DNA from: CAIZGX01 sp964430305
GTDB lineage: Bacteria; Bacteroidota; Bacteroidia; Flavobacteriales_D; Sanyastnellaceae
Length of the DNA: 15,533 nucleotides
Direction: 5' to 3'
Assembly: GCA_964430305.1 (NCBI GenBank)
Contig: CAYSEX010000051.1
Location: forward strand, 1-15,533
The notes beneath the pieces are model-generated. The model did no database searches, was not told where the DNA came from, and worked only from the letters and a program-made list of their open reading frames with translations. Of this stretch, positions 6,737 to 14,474 are shown in pieces. The position numbers and the translations under genes were made by a program. How positions within the stretch are numbered: the first letter of the stretch is position 1; every line of letters begins with the position of its first letter.

Positions 6737-6764
6737 CAAATATATTTCACCCGAGGTTTTTCAA
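6737..6764 (-). promoter_or_regulatory. Promoter of the lolA-like gene inside the end of ftsK
   Basis: Leftward TTG (6762-6764), 17-nt spacer and TATATTTG (6737-6744) fit the consensus exactly. The -33 element and most of the spacer lie within the last codons of ftsK. The box ends 4 nt before the ATG at 6732, so any leader would be minimal. It lets the carrier be expressed apart from ftsK. Confidence 0.65.
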
Positions 6765-9317
6765 GAACTGTTCCAAACTAATTTCATCTGGAATTAATAC
6801 TTTTCTTGCTTTACTTCCCTCGAAAGGACCAATGACGCCGGCCGCCTCTAATTGATCAATTAATCTGCCTGCTCTGTTGTATCCTAATTTTAGCTTGCGT
6901 TGAAGTAAGCTCGCAGACCCTTGTTGACTGAGTACAATAATTCTTGCAGCATCTTCAAAAAGTGAATCTCGATCCTGATCTTCAAAATTTCCAATTTCCA
7001 TGCTGTTTTCATCCTGTACTTCAGGTAAGTGGTAGGCGTGTGGGTATCCTTGTTGGTTACCAATGTATTCTGTGATGCTCTCTACTTCCGGAGTATCTAC
7101 GAATCCGCATTGAATGCGTGTTAGGTCATTTCCTGTGCTGAAGAGCATATCTCCTCGTCCAATCAATTGGTCTGCTCCACCAGCATCGAGAATGGTTCGT
7201 GAATCAATTTTGGAAGTCACACGGAAGGCAATACGAGCGGGAAAATTTGCTTTGATAAGTCCGGTAATTACGTTCACGGAAGGACGCTGTGTTGCCACAA
7301 TTAAGTGTATTCCAATGGCACGAGCCAACTGAGCAAGACGCGCAATGGGTGTTTCAACCTCTCTTCCTGCGGTCATAATTAAATCGGCAAATTCATCGAC
7401 CACCAGAACAATGTAGGGTAAGTAGCGGTGACCGTCATTCGGATTCAGCCTGCGTTCAATGAATTTTTTATTGTATTCCTTAATATTTCTACAGGTTGCC
7501 GTTGTGAGAAGTTTGTAGCGTTCATCCATTTCAATGCACAAGCTGTTGAGTGTTTTAACCACTTTGCTCGTATCAATGATGATTGATTCAGCTTCATCTG
7601 GTAGTTTCGCTAAGAAATGGCGTTCAATTTTATTGAATAGCGTTAGTTCTACTTTTTTCGGGTCTACCAAAACAAACTTAACTTGTGAAGGGTGCTTTCT
7701 GTAGAGCAGGGAAACAAGAATTGCATTTAATCCAACCGACTTACCTTGACCGGTAGATCCGGCCATGAGTAAGTGGGGCATCTTTGTTAGATCGGTAACG
7801 AATATTTCATTCGAAATGGTTTTACCCAAAGCTATTGGTAATTCCATATCGGCATTTTGAAATTTATCGCTTGCAATCAATGAGCGCATGCTAACCACGT
7901 CTGGTCTTGAGTTTGGAACTTCAATACCAATTGTTCCCTTGCCGGGTATGGGTGCAATGATACGTATGCCCAGGGCTGCAAGAGACAAGGCAATATCATC
8001 TTCGAGACTTTTAATTTTTGAAATTCGTACTCCTGGAGCAGGAACAATCTCATAGAGCGTGACTGTAGGCCCAATGGTAGCTTTGATTTTTGAAATTTCA
8101 ATCTTGTAGTGATTGAGTGTTTCAATGATTCTATTTTTATTTTCTTCAAGTTCCTCTTTTGAAATTTGAGGTCCTTGCCCTCCATGATTGGCCAATAAAT
8201 CGATAGAAGGAAGAACATATCTTGAAAGATCTAACTTGGGGTCATACTCACCAAATTCTTTGGTTTCAATTTCTTCTTTGCTCAGAACTTCTTCCTCATT
8301 GGTTTGTGCTATTTCTATACCCAACGAATCAAGATCCGTCTCTGGAGTAATAATTTCAGGAGTTGGGTCTAAATGGAAAACCTCCGATTCTATGGACGAT
8401 TCAGAAAGGTTGGTCGTTTTTTTTTCCTCCTCTTCTTCTTCTTCTATTAAGATGAAGGGATCCGGAACACTTGGTGGTGCATCGAAATCAAACGAGGTTT
8501 CTAAAGGCGTGTTTACAGGCTCTTGTGGCAGGTCTGTTGTGGGTTGAACGGGTTCAACGAATGCTTCAGGTTCATGTGAAATGGGATCGGCTTGAACTTC
8601 AATGGTTGTTGCTCCGTGGAAAGGCAAGGGGTCTTCCTCCACCACTTCATGAACCCTTCTTGGTTCTTGCTCCTTGGGTTTCGATCGAAACAAAATGGCC
8701 AGTCGCTTCATGGCAGCATCAACATGGTGATTGAAGTTGATAATGGCGAAGGTGATGGATACGAACAAAATGCTTAAGAGTGTGCCCAACCAACCCAAAT
8801 GACTCACGCACCAGAGGGTAGACATTTTTCCATAACCGCCAATGAACAGACCGTTAATGCGAAATTCAATGCCGGGAAGCGGAGTAGTGACCGATTTGTG
8901 AGCGAAAAAGCCAATGGCTAATGGAACAAAAAGTAACAGACCAACGGAAACGGAGATCGATTTCCAAAGTGGAAAAATGTAAGATCCAAAGAGCAGACGA
9001 ATTGAAATGAGTAAAAGTAAAAATGGAATGCACAGAGCGGTTACACCCGCAAAAGTGAACATGAGCGCGTGAGCAATGTGCGCACCCATGGCTCCCATCC
9101 AATTGGCGTAAACGGCGCCTTCGGCATTTGCCGTTAGAATATATTGTTGGTCTTGACTTCCTGATAGTAAATATGAAATACAGGAGAGCGTTAAAAAGAC
9201 TGAGAATAGGAAAAGAAAGAGACCCGCAATTCTTGCCGGACGCTCATCACGACCAAGATCTTCATTGCGTGTTGAAGATTCGTCAGGATTGGGTGTGTTT
9301 TTTTTTGCTCGGGCCAA
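6747..9317 (-). CDS. ftsK: DNA translocase FtsK/SpoIIIE
   Basis: An 856-residue septal DNA pump that clears and aligns chromosome termini at division. The membrane part has about four helices (near residues 30-51, 79-110, 121-140, 173-194). A variable acidic, Pro-rich linker includes a run of seven Glu near 290-297. The RecA-like motor has Walker A GSTGQGKS (520-527, K526), Walker B LVVDEFADL (D641, E642) and TQRPSVNVITGLIKANFPAR. The last 70 residues are the winged-helix gamma domain (QQGSASLLQRKLKLGYNRAGRLIDQLE) that reads DNA orientation. I chose the TTG start at 9317 (MARAKKNTP, like other Bacteroidetes FtsK); the frame is open to ATG 9491, but that would overlap rpmG and its promoter and adds non-conserved residues. 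No clear promoter was found for it. Confidence 0.92.
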   Translation of the reverse strand: MARAKKNTPNPDESSTRNEDLGRDERPARIAGLFLFLFSVFLTLSCISYLLSGSQDQQYILTANAEGAVYANWMGAMGAHIAHALMFTFAGVTALCIPFLLLLISIRLLFGSYIFPLWKSISVSVGLLLFVPLAIGFFAHKSVTTPLPGIEFRINGLFIGGYGKMSTLWCVSHLGWLGTLLSILFVSITFAIINFNHHVDAAMKRLAILFRSKPKEQEPRRVHEVVEEDPLPFHGATTIEVQADPISHEPEAFVEPVQPTTDLPQEPVNTPLETSFDFDAPPSVPDPFILIEEEEEEEKKTTNLSESSIESEVFHLDPTPEIITPETDLDSLGIEIAQTNEEEVLSKEEIETKEFGEYDPKLDLSRYVLPSIDLLANHGGQGPQISKEELEENKNRIIETLNHYKIEISKIKATIGPTVTLYEIVPAPGVRISKIKSLEDDIALSLAALGIRIIAPIPGKGTIGIEVPNSRPDVVSMRSLIASDKFQNADMELPIALGKTISNEIFVTDLTKMPHLLMAGSTGQGKSVGLNAILVSLLYRKHPSQVKFVLVDPKKVELTLFNKIERHFLAKLPDEAESIIIDTSKVVKTLNSLCIEMDERYKLLTTATCRNIKEYNKKFIERRLNPNDGHRYLPYIVLVVDEFADLIMTAGREVETPIARLAQLARAIGIHLIVATQRPSVNVITGLIKANFPARIAFRVTSKIDSRTILDAGGADQLIGRGDMLFSTGNDLTRIQCGFVDTPEVESITEYIGNQQGYPHAYHLPEVQDENSMEIGNFEDQDRDSLFEDAARIIVLSQQGSASLLQRKLKLGYNRAGRLIDQLEAAGVIGPFEGSKARKVLIPDEISLEQFLKNLG

Positions 9318-9434
9318 TTTGCGCGTTTTGGTTAAAACCTCGAAATTAGCGGAGATTTTGTGGGATTTTCGGGCAGAGTTCCGAGGGTTTTCAACATGGA
9401 AATCTTGAAATATTGCAATGATTTCATGCGTAGT

Positions 9435-9465
9435 GTTGGAATTTCGGAAAAGTAATGTATATTTG
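9435..9465 (+). promoter_or_regulatory. Promoter of rpmG
   Basis: TTG (9436-9438), 19-nt spacer and TATATTTG (9458-9465) match the Bacteroidetes consensus. The predicted start point is about 9469-9472, giving a leader of roughly 15 nt before ATG 9485. The stretch 9318-9484 between divergent ftsK and rpmG holds nothing else I can recognise. Confidence 0.7.
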
Positions 9466-9484
9466 CCGTCCAATTTCTGTAACA

Positions 9485-9667
9485 ATGGCAAAGAAAGGTA
9501 ATCGCATTCAAGTAATTATGGAGTGCACAGAGCACAAAGAATCAGGCATGCCTGGTACTAGTCGCTATATAACAACAAAAAACAGAAAGAATACTCCTGA
9601 AAGATTGGAAAAGAAGAAATTCAATCCAATTTTAAAGAGAATGACTGTTCATAAAGAAATTAAATAA
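9485..9667 (+). CDS. rpmG: 50S ribosomal protein L33
   Basis: A 60-residue basic ribosomal protein beginning MAKKGNRIQVIMECTEHKES and continuing GTSRYITTKNRKNTPERLEKKKFNP, the standard L33 sequence; it binds 23S rRNA near the E site. Only one Cys (C14) is present, so this is the zinc-independent form without the two CxxC pairs. The open frame starts ten codons upstream, but ATG 9485 gives the family N-terminus and follows the promoter. In many Bacteroidetes rpmB (L28) comes directly before; here the gene upstream is the divergent ftsK instead. DUF4295 follows after 8 nt. Confidence 0.97.
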   Translation: MAKKGNRIQVIMECTEHKESGMPGTSRYITTKNRKNTPERLEKKKFNPILKRMTVHKEIK

Positions 9668-9675
9668 TTTAAGAC

Positions 9676-9831
9676 ATGGCAAAGAAGGTAGTTGCAACAC
9701 TTCAGACCGGTGGTGGTAAGAACCACACGAAGGTGATCAAAATGGTGAAGTCACCAAAATCTGGTGCTTATTCTTTCAAAGAAGAGATTGTACACAATGA
9801 TAACATCAGTGAATGGTTCTCTAAGAGCTAA
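9676..9831 (+). CDS. DUF4295 family small basic protein
   Basis: A 51-residue protein, MAKKVVATLQTGGGKNHTKV then IKMVKSPKSGAYSFKEEIVHNDNISEWFSKS. It matches the DUF4295 family, found in Bacteroidetes between rpmG and ftsY. It is small, Lys-rich, starts MAKK like its neighbour L33 and lies 8 nt behind it, so a ribosome-associated role is plausible. That is an inference from position and composition; no function is known to me. A terminator follows 19 nt after the stop. Confidence 0.93.
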   Translation: MAKKVVATLQTGGGKNHTKVIKMVKSPKSGAYSFKEEIVHNDNISEWFSKS

Positions 9832-9850
9832 TTCAGTGCAAGCATAATTT

Positions 9851-9882
9851 AAAAGGCCTCACCTCATGGAAGGCCTTTTTTT
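9851..9882 (+). terminator. Terminator after rpmG-DUF4295, ending just before ftsY
   Basis: AAAAGGCCT (9851-9859) pairs with AGGCCTTTT (9871-9879) around an 11-nt loop, followed by a T-rich tract (9876-9889, TTTTTTTATTTTTT). The hairpin ends only 10 nt before the ftsY ATG at 9893, leaving no room for a separate promoter after it. It therefore probably acts as a partial terminator that lets some transcription into ftsY. Confidence 0.8.
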
Positions 9883-9892
9883 ATTTTTTACG

Positions 9893-10861
9893 ATGAGTTT
9901 TTTTAAAAGATTATTTTCCAAAGAAAAAAAAGAGAAATTAGACCTGGGTCTCGAACGAACCCGGGAAGGATTTTTCGGGAAGTTGGCGCGCTTGGTGACC
10001 GGCAGAGCCACCATTGACGATGATATGTTAGATGAATTGGAAGAAGTTCTAATTACATCAGATGTGGGAGTTGCAACCACAGAAAAAATTATTCAGCGTG
10101 TTCAGGAGCGTGTTCGAAAAGAGCGCGCCATGCCAGCAGATCAATTACAGGTTTTGCTTCGCGAAGAAATTGCAAATCTCCTGGTTAGTCATGGAGGTGA
10201 AGATCAAGAGGAAATAACCATACCCGAAGTTTCAGAAGGCCCTTACGTTATCATGGTTGTTGGGGTGAATGGTGTTGGAAAAACTACAACCATTGGTAAA
10301 ATAGCCTATCAGTTGAATCAACAAGGGAAGAAAGTGGTACTTGGAGCTGCTGATACGTTTAGAGCCGCTGCCATTGACCAATTGAAGGTTTGGGCTGAAA
10401 GAGCGCAGGTGGATATCATTGCCCAAAACATGGGGGCTGATCCGGCAGCTGTAGCATTTGACACTCTGCAATCAGCGGTAGCAAAAAATGCAGATGTTGT
10501 CATTATTGACACTGCAGGTAGATTGCATAACAAGGTAAACCTCATGAATGAGTTAACTAAAATTAAGCGTGTCATGCAGAAGGTAGTTCCCAATGCACCG
10601 CATGATGTGATGTTGGTTTTAGATGGTTCAACGGGTCAGAACGCCTTTGAACAAGCACGGCAATTCACTGCAGCAACGGAAGTTACATCACTGGCCATTA
10701 CTAAAATTGACGGCACAGCGAAGGGAGGTGTAGTTATTGGAATTTCTGATCAATTCAGTATTCCTGTTCGGTTTATTGGGGTAGGAGAAAAAGCGGTAGA
10801 CCTGCAAGTGTTTAATAGATTTGAATTTGTTGATAGCCTTTTTGCTCAAAAACAAGAATGA
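9893..10861 (+). CDS. ftsY: Signal recognition particle receptor FtsY
   Basis: A 322-residue SRP GTPase that docks ribosome-SRP complexes at the inner membrane. The N-terminus MSFFKRLFSKEKKEK is a short amphipathic membrane-binding helix; the long acidic A domain of E. coli FtsY is absent. The N domain covers about 20-100. The G domain shows GVNGVGKTT (124-132), DTFRAAAIDQL (154-164), DTAGR (206-210), TKIDGTAKGG (270-279) and a GVGEKAVDLQVF C-terminus. ATG 9893 is used because the frame upstream to 9866 encodes the terminator arm. Its TGA overlaps the rimO ATG (ATGA), a sign of coupled translation. Confidence 0.98.
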   Translation: MSFFKRLFSKEKKEKLDLGLERTREGFFGKLARLVTGRATIDDDMLDELEEVLITSDVGVATTEKIIQRVQERVRKERAMPADQLQVLLREEIANLLVSHGGEDQEEITIPEVSEGPYVIMVVGVNGVGKTTTIGKIAYQLNQQGKKVVLGAADTFRAAAIDQLKVWAERAQVDIIAQNMGADPAAVAFDTLQSAVAKNADVVIIDTAGRLHNKVNLMNELTKIKRVMQKVVPNAPHDVMLVLDGSTGQNAFEQARQFTAATEVTSLAITKIDGTAKGGVVIGISDQFSIPVRFIGVGEKAVDLQVFNRFEFVDSLFAQKQE

Positions 10862-12174
10862 AAACAAAAACATTAAAGAAGAACAAGGTCAACGTTGTCA
10901 CACTTGGTTGCGCGAAGAATATTTTTGACTCTGAGGTTATGATGGCGCAATTGAAGGCGAATGCTTTTGATGTTGAGCATGAGAGTGAACAGGCAGATGC
11001 GGAAATAGTTATTATCAATACCTGCGGATTTATTGATAATGCAAAAGAGGAAAGCATCAATACCATTCTCGCTTGGGCAAAAGAAAAAGAAGAAGGTAAT
11101 GTTTCTAAATTATATGTGACAGGCTGCCTAAGTGAACGTTATAAACCCGAATTAGAGCGCGATATTCCTGAGGTAGATGCTTTTTTTGGGACAAGAGAAT
11201 TGCCACGACTCTTAAAGACGCTCAAGGCAGATTATAAGCATGAATTGGTAGGGGAGCGTTTACTAACCACTCCAAGTCACTATGCATATTTCAAAATTTC
11301 TGAGGGATGCGATAGGCCATGCTCGTTTTGTGCAATTCCGCTTATGCGCGGAAAACATTTAAGTACGCCAGAGGAACAGCTGATTCAAAACGCAAAAAAT
11401 TTGGCTGCCAATGGAACAAAAGAGTTGATACTCATTGCGCAGGATTTGACCTATTACGGCTTGGATATTCATAAAAAGAGAACGCTTTCTGATTTGCTAA
11501 AACGGTTATCAGATGTTGAAGGAATAGACTGGATTCGTTTACAATATGCTTTTCCAAGTGGGTTCCCCATGGATGTCTTAGACGTGATGAATGAGCGTGA
11601 GAATATTTGTAAATATCTAGATATGCCTTTGCAGCATGGAACTACAAAAATGCTGCAGGCCATGCGAAGAGGAATTACAAGAGAAAAAACAGATGCTCTC
11701 ATTCAAGATATTCGAATGAAAGTTCCTGACATCGCCATACGCACTACCTTGATTTCAGGATTTCCCGGTGAATCGAAAGAAGATCACGCTGAGCTGGTGA
11801 ATTGGGTAGAAGCTATGCGTTTCGACCGGTTGGGTGTGTTCACTTATAGCCACGAAGAAAATACCCATGCATTTGCATTGAAAGACGATGTTCCTGCACG
11901 AACAAAGAAAAAAAGAGCTGATGAAATTATGGAGGCGCAATCGCACATTTCTCTGGAATTAAATGAAGAGAAAGTGGGTCGAGTTTTCAAAACCTTGATT
12001 GATAAAGTGGAAGGAGATTATTACATTGGAAGAACGCAATTCGATTCTCCTGAAGTAGATAACGAAGTAGTAATACCCAAGTCTGAAGGGTATTTGAGAA
12101 TTGGTGATTTCGCTGAAATTGAGATTGTTCGCGCAGAGCATTACGATTTGATTGGTAAAATAATAAATGGTTAA
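10858..12174 (+). CDS. rimO: Ribosomal protein S12 methylthiotransferase
   Basis: A 438-residue radical SAM enzyme that methylthiolates the conserved aspartate of ribosomal protein S12. The N-terminal UPF0004 domain ligates one [4Fe-4S] cluster through C18, C56 and C90. The radical SAM domain has CDRPCSFC (C151, C155, C158). The C-terminal TRAM domain (about 370-436) ends HYDLIGKII. RimO rather than MiaB is indicated by SEGCDRPCSFCAIPLMRGKH, the QDLTYYGLDIH segment and the YAFPSGFP segment. It overlaps ftsY by 4 nt and queE starts 2 nt after its stop. Confidence 0.97.
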   Translation: MKTKTLKKNKVNVVTLGCAKNIFDSEVMMAQLKANAFDVEHESEQADAEIVIINTCGFIDNAKEESINTILAWAKEKEEGNVSKLYVTGCLSERYKPELERDIPEVDAFFGTRELPRLLKTLKADYKHELVGERLLTTPSHYAYFKISEGCDRPCSFCAIPLMRGKHLSTPEEQLIQNAKNLAANGTKELILIAQDLTYYGLDIHKKRTLSDLLKRLSDVEGIDWIRLQYAFPSGFPMDVLDVMNERENICKYLDMPLQHGTTKMLQAMRRGITREKTDALIQDIRMKVPDIAIRTTLISGFPGESKEDHAELVNWVEAMRFDRLGVFTYSHEENTHAFALKDDVPARTKKKRADEIMEAQSHISLELNEEKVGRVFKTLIDKVEGDYYIGRTQFDSPEVDNEVVIPKSEGYLRIGDFAEIEIVRAEHYDLIGKIING

Positions 12175-12176
12175 AG

Positions 12177-12785
12177 GTGAACGGAACGGTCAAATATCCG
12201 GTCATGGAAACCTTCACTAGCGTTCAAGGTGAAGGTGCTTTTTCTGGAGTGCCTTCTTTTTTTATACGCCTAGCTGGATGCAATGTTGGTTGTGTTTGGT
12301 GCGATGTTAAAGCAAGTTGGGACAGTGAAGCGCATCCCATGAAATCGGTTCGTGATCTTATAGATTCAGCAACTTCCAGCAATGCAAAAGTTGTTATTAT
12401 AACTGGCGGCGAGCCAACCATGCATGATTTGAATCCGTTAACCACCGAACTAGCCGCCTTGGGTTTTCGCGTGCATTTAGAGACGAGTGGCACTGAGCCT
12501 TTGACAGGTAAATTTGATTGGATTACCTTTTCTCCGAAGAAATTTAAAGAGCCCTTGGAAGAATATTTTTCCAAATCGCATGAACTTAAAGTAGTGGTGA
12601 ATCATGAGAGTGATCTCGAGTGGGCCGAGAATCATGCAAAAAAAATGAGTCCTCAAACGTCGTTTTTTCTTCAACCTGAATGGGAGAAAAAAGAGCGTAT
12701 GATGCCCCTGATTTTTGAATTTGCAATAAAAAACCCACACTGGCGTGTGGGTTTACAAATACACAAGTATTTGAATGTAGATTAA
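12177..12785 (+). CDS. queE: 7-carboxy-7-deazaguanine synthase
   Basis: A 202-residue radical SAM enzyme that ring-contracts 6-carboxytetrahydropterin to 7-carboxy-7-deazaguanine, a step to queuosine in tRNA. Seen: PVMETFTSVQGEG (8-20), the cluster motif C35-x3-C39-x2-C42 with WCDVKASWD, TGGEPTMHDL for SAM binding, VHLETSGTEPL, the SPKKFKEP block and the C-terminal NPHWRVGLQIHKYLNV. The GTG start at 12177 leaves a 2-nt gap from rimO; the alternative ATG at codon 10 would cut conserved sequence. Other que genes are not in the window. Its last 60 bases hold a hairpin that reads as a terminator on the other strand, and its TAA directly touches the stop of the opposing gene. Confidence 0.96.
   Translation: MNGTVKYPVMETFTSVQGEGAFSGVPSFFIRLAGCNVGCVWCDVKASWDSEAHPMKSVRDLIDSATSSNAKVVIITGGEPTMHDLNPLTTELAALGFRVHLETSGTEPLTGKFDWITFSPKKFKEPLEEYFSKSHELKVVVNHESDLEWAENHAKKMSPQTSFFLQPEWEKKERMMPLIFEFAIKNPHWRVGLQIHKYLNVD
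12728..12754 (-). terminator. Terminator for the lamin-tail gene, embedded in queE coding sequence
   Basis: AAACCCACAC (12731-12740), loop TGGC and GTGTGGGTTT (12745-12754) form a perfect 10-bp stem. Read leftward it is followed by a T run (complement of 12728-12733), making a canonical rho-independent terminator 32 nt past the stop of the minus-strand gene. On the plus strand the same bases encode the conserved N-P-H-W-R-V-G-L of QueE and no U tract follows, so queE's own transcript should mostly read through. Confidence 0.75.
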
Positions 12786-14426
12786 TTATTCGCGAATTAC
12801 GCGGATTGTATTCCCCGTCTCATCTAAAACAAAATAAATTCCTGAAGCAAAGGGAGTGAAATTGATTTGCCAAACTCCGTTTTGAACTGAGACCAAATGT
12901 CCCTGTGCATTGTAAATACGAATGTCTGATTTTTTACTGCATTGAATAATTCCACGTGTTGGATTGGGATACAATGAGAACTGATCAGAATTGGAATATT
13001 CACTGATACTTACTACACCCTGATTGTTACTGTAGTCTGGAGTAGTAACTATGAAACTGACCCATTGAGCTGCCCCGTCTGTGAGTCTTCCTAAACTGGT
13101 GTCTGCTCCCATGTGATTCCAAACAATTTCATCAACGCGTGTTAATCCGTCTGGGCTGTATAGACCAACGAATTCATTGTTGTTATTCAGACTAAAGTTG
13201 CAGTGTCGAACACCTTCTGATTGTGAACCGTCGGCATAGAAAGTGAGCCATGAATAGGCTTGAACTGTTACGCTATCGGGGAATGAAGTAGGGATTTGCC
13301 AACGTCTTGGATTATTGCTATCGTCAGACATATAATATCCAGCAAGGCTAACAGCATGCCCGAGGGGATTATAAATTTCCACCCAGTCATCGAACTCACC
13401 AAAATTATCTGTAAATGTAGAAACGTTATCTGCCATCACTTCATTGATGACTACAGCATCTGGTGTAATGAAGATGAGAGTGTTCGAGTTGATGGGAGTT
13501 GCAGGATTGAATGTAATGATAGAAGGTGCGCCATCTGTAGATCTTCCTGCACTTTGACCGGGTTGCAGAGCAGACCAAGTGAGGGCGTCTACAGTTGTAG
13601 TTCCGTTAGGGGCCGTAAGGGTGGCAGTTCCACCTGCCGGATTAATATTCAATGCGGTGTGTGACGCTCCAAAAGCGAGGTCATTGTCGCACCAAAAAAC
13701 ACGAAATGCTCCTGCAGGAATAACAGTGTTGAATGGTTCAGTGGTAGGAATTTGCCATTGCGTTGGAATACCGTTCACACTGAGGTAATATCCACCCACA
13801 TTGACTTGGTAAGGGTTGGGATTATAAATCTCAATCCAAGGATCAAACTCAAATTCAGGATCATGATAAATGCCTGTATTTTCTGCTTGTATTTCATTGA
13901 TGAAAAGAATCTCTGCATTGGGCGGAGTCTCGAAGTTCGATGCGTTGTAAGTTACATTGTTGAAGTATTGAAGTCCAGGACAACCATCGCATGACCTGCC
14001 ATAGCTAATGTCTGTTGCCATTTGTGGATAGGTAAGCTGGTCAATGATTGTAATGCCATCTGGAGCAGTTAAGAAAACAGTTTCACCATTCCCGCTGAGT
14101 GAAAAGTTGGTGTGATTTTCTCCTTGGGTCAAGTTGTCTTTGTCTGCCCAAAAGATGATATATCCGCCCGGAAGTACAGTTGTGATACCGGGATTGGTTG
14201 CCGGAATTTGATACAAGGTGAGGTTTAATGGGTCGTCTGATAAATAGTATCCGGCGAGATTGATAATTCCGCCTGCATTGTAAATTTCAATCCAATCATC
14301 ATATTCGAACGCTACATCCATTTGACCAAAGTCATTTGATGCAATAACTTCATTGATAAAAAGGGTCTGAGCTTGCGCTTTAAAAATGCCTGCGAGAAGC
14401 CCAAGAATTAAAACTAATTTTTTCAT
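12786..14426 (-). CDS. Secreted triple lamin-tail-domain protein with type IX sorting tail
   Basis: A 546-residue secreted protein. A signal peptide (1-19, MKKLVLILGLLAGIFKAQA) precedes three tandem lamin-tail (LTD) domains, about 22-147, 173-299 and 325-453. Each opens with INE-[VI]-x-A and has D-x-W-[IV]-EIYN, a GYY-[LM]-S strand, QIP, an 'H-x-N/A' strand, TAPDG/SPDG and an S-x-GR-x-x-DG end. The last 64 residues (483-546: FSLYPNPTRGIIQC...IRIYNAQG...ASGIYFV) are a Por-type sorting domain that directs export by the type IX system and usually surface attachment. No catalytic domain is present, so an adhesive or matrix role is likely, but the ligand is unknown. It abuts queE tail to tail; a TAACTTTG box lies 16 nt upstream. 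Confidence 0.9.
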   Translation of the reverse strand: MKKLVLILGLLAGIFKAQAQTLFINEVIASNDFGQMDVAFEYDDWIEIYNAGGIINLAGYYLSDDPLNLTLYQIPATNPGITTVLPGGYIIFWADKDNLTQGENHTNFSLSGNGETVFLTAPDGITIIDQLTYPQMATDISYGRSCDGCPGLQYFNNVTYNASNFETPPNAEILFINEIQAENTGIYHDPEFEFDPWIEIYNPNPYQVNVGGYYLSVNGIPTQWQIPTTEPFNTVIPAGAFRVFWCDNDLAFGASHTALNINPAGGTATLTAPNGTTTVDALTWSALQPGQSAGRSTDGAPSIITFNPATPINSNTLIFITPDAVVINEVMADNVSTFTDNFGEFDDWVEIYNPLGHAVSLAGYYMSDDSNNPRRWQIPTSFPDSVTVQAYSWLTFYADGSQSEGVRHCNFSLNNNNEFVGLYSPDGLTRVDEIVWNHMGADTSLGRLTDGAAQWVSFIVTTPDYSNNQGVVSISEYSNSDQFSLYPNPTRGIIQCSKKSDIRIYNAQGHLVSVQNGVWQINFTPFASGIYFVLDETGNTIRVIRE

Positions 14427-14442
14427 GTTTAAGATGTTAAGC

Positions 14443-14472
14443 CAAAGTTAACTGATTTTACGTAGTTAACTT
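14443..14472. promoter_or_regulatory. -7 box and 9-bp inverted repeat upstream of the lamin-tail gene
   Basis: In the 48-bp gap between the two leftward genes, TAACTTTG (14443-14450, minus strand) matches the -7 consensus, but no TTG is found at -33. Overlapping it is a perfect inverted repeat, AAGTTAACT (14445-14453) and AGTTAACTT (14464-14472), with a 10-nt spacer, each arm holding the palindrome GTTAAC. It lacks a U tract, so it looks more like a regulator site than a terminator. Regulator unknown. Confidence 0.45.
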
Positions 14473-14474
14473 CA

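Noticed and set aside
6733..6750. Upstream in-frame ATG for the lolA-like gene
   Set aside because: It precedes the TATATTTG promoter box and adds six residues before a good signal peptide.
8188..8547. Ser-rich plus-strand open frame inside ftsK
   Set aside because: Antisense of the Glu-rich FtsK linker; the poly-Ser is the complement of repeated Glu codons.
9866..9892. Upstream in-frame ATG for ftsY
   Set aside because: It starts in the terminator loop and would encode the hairpin arm and U tract as MEGLFLFFT; ATG 9893 gives the normal amphipathic start.
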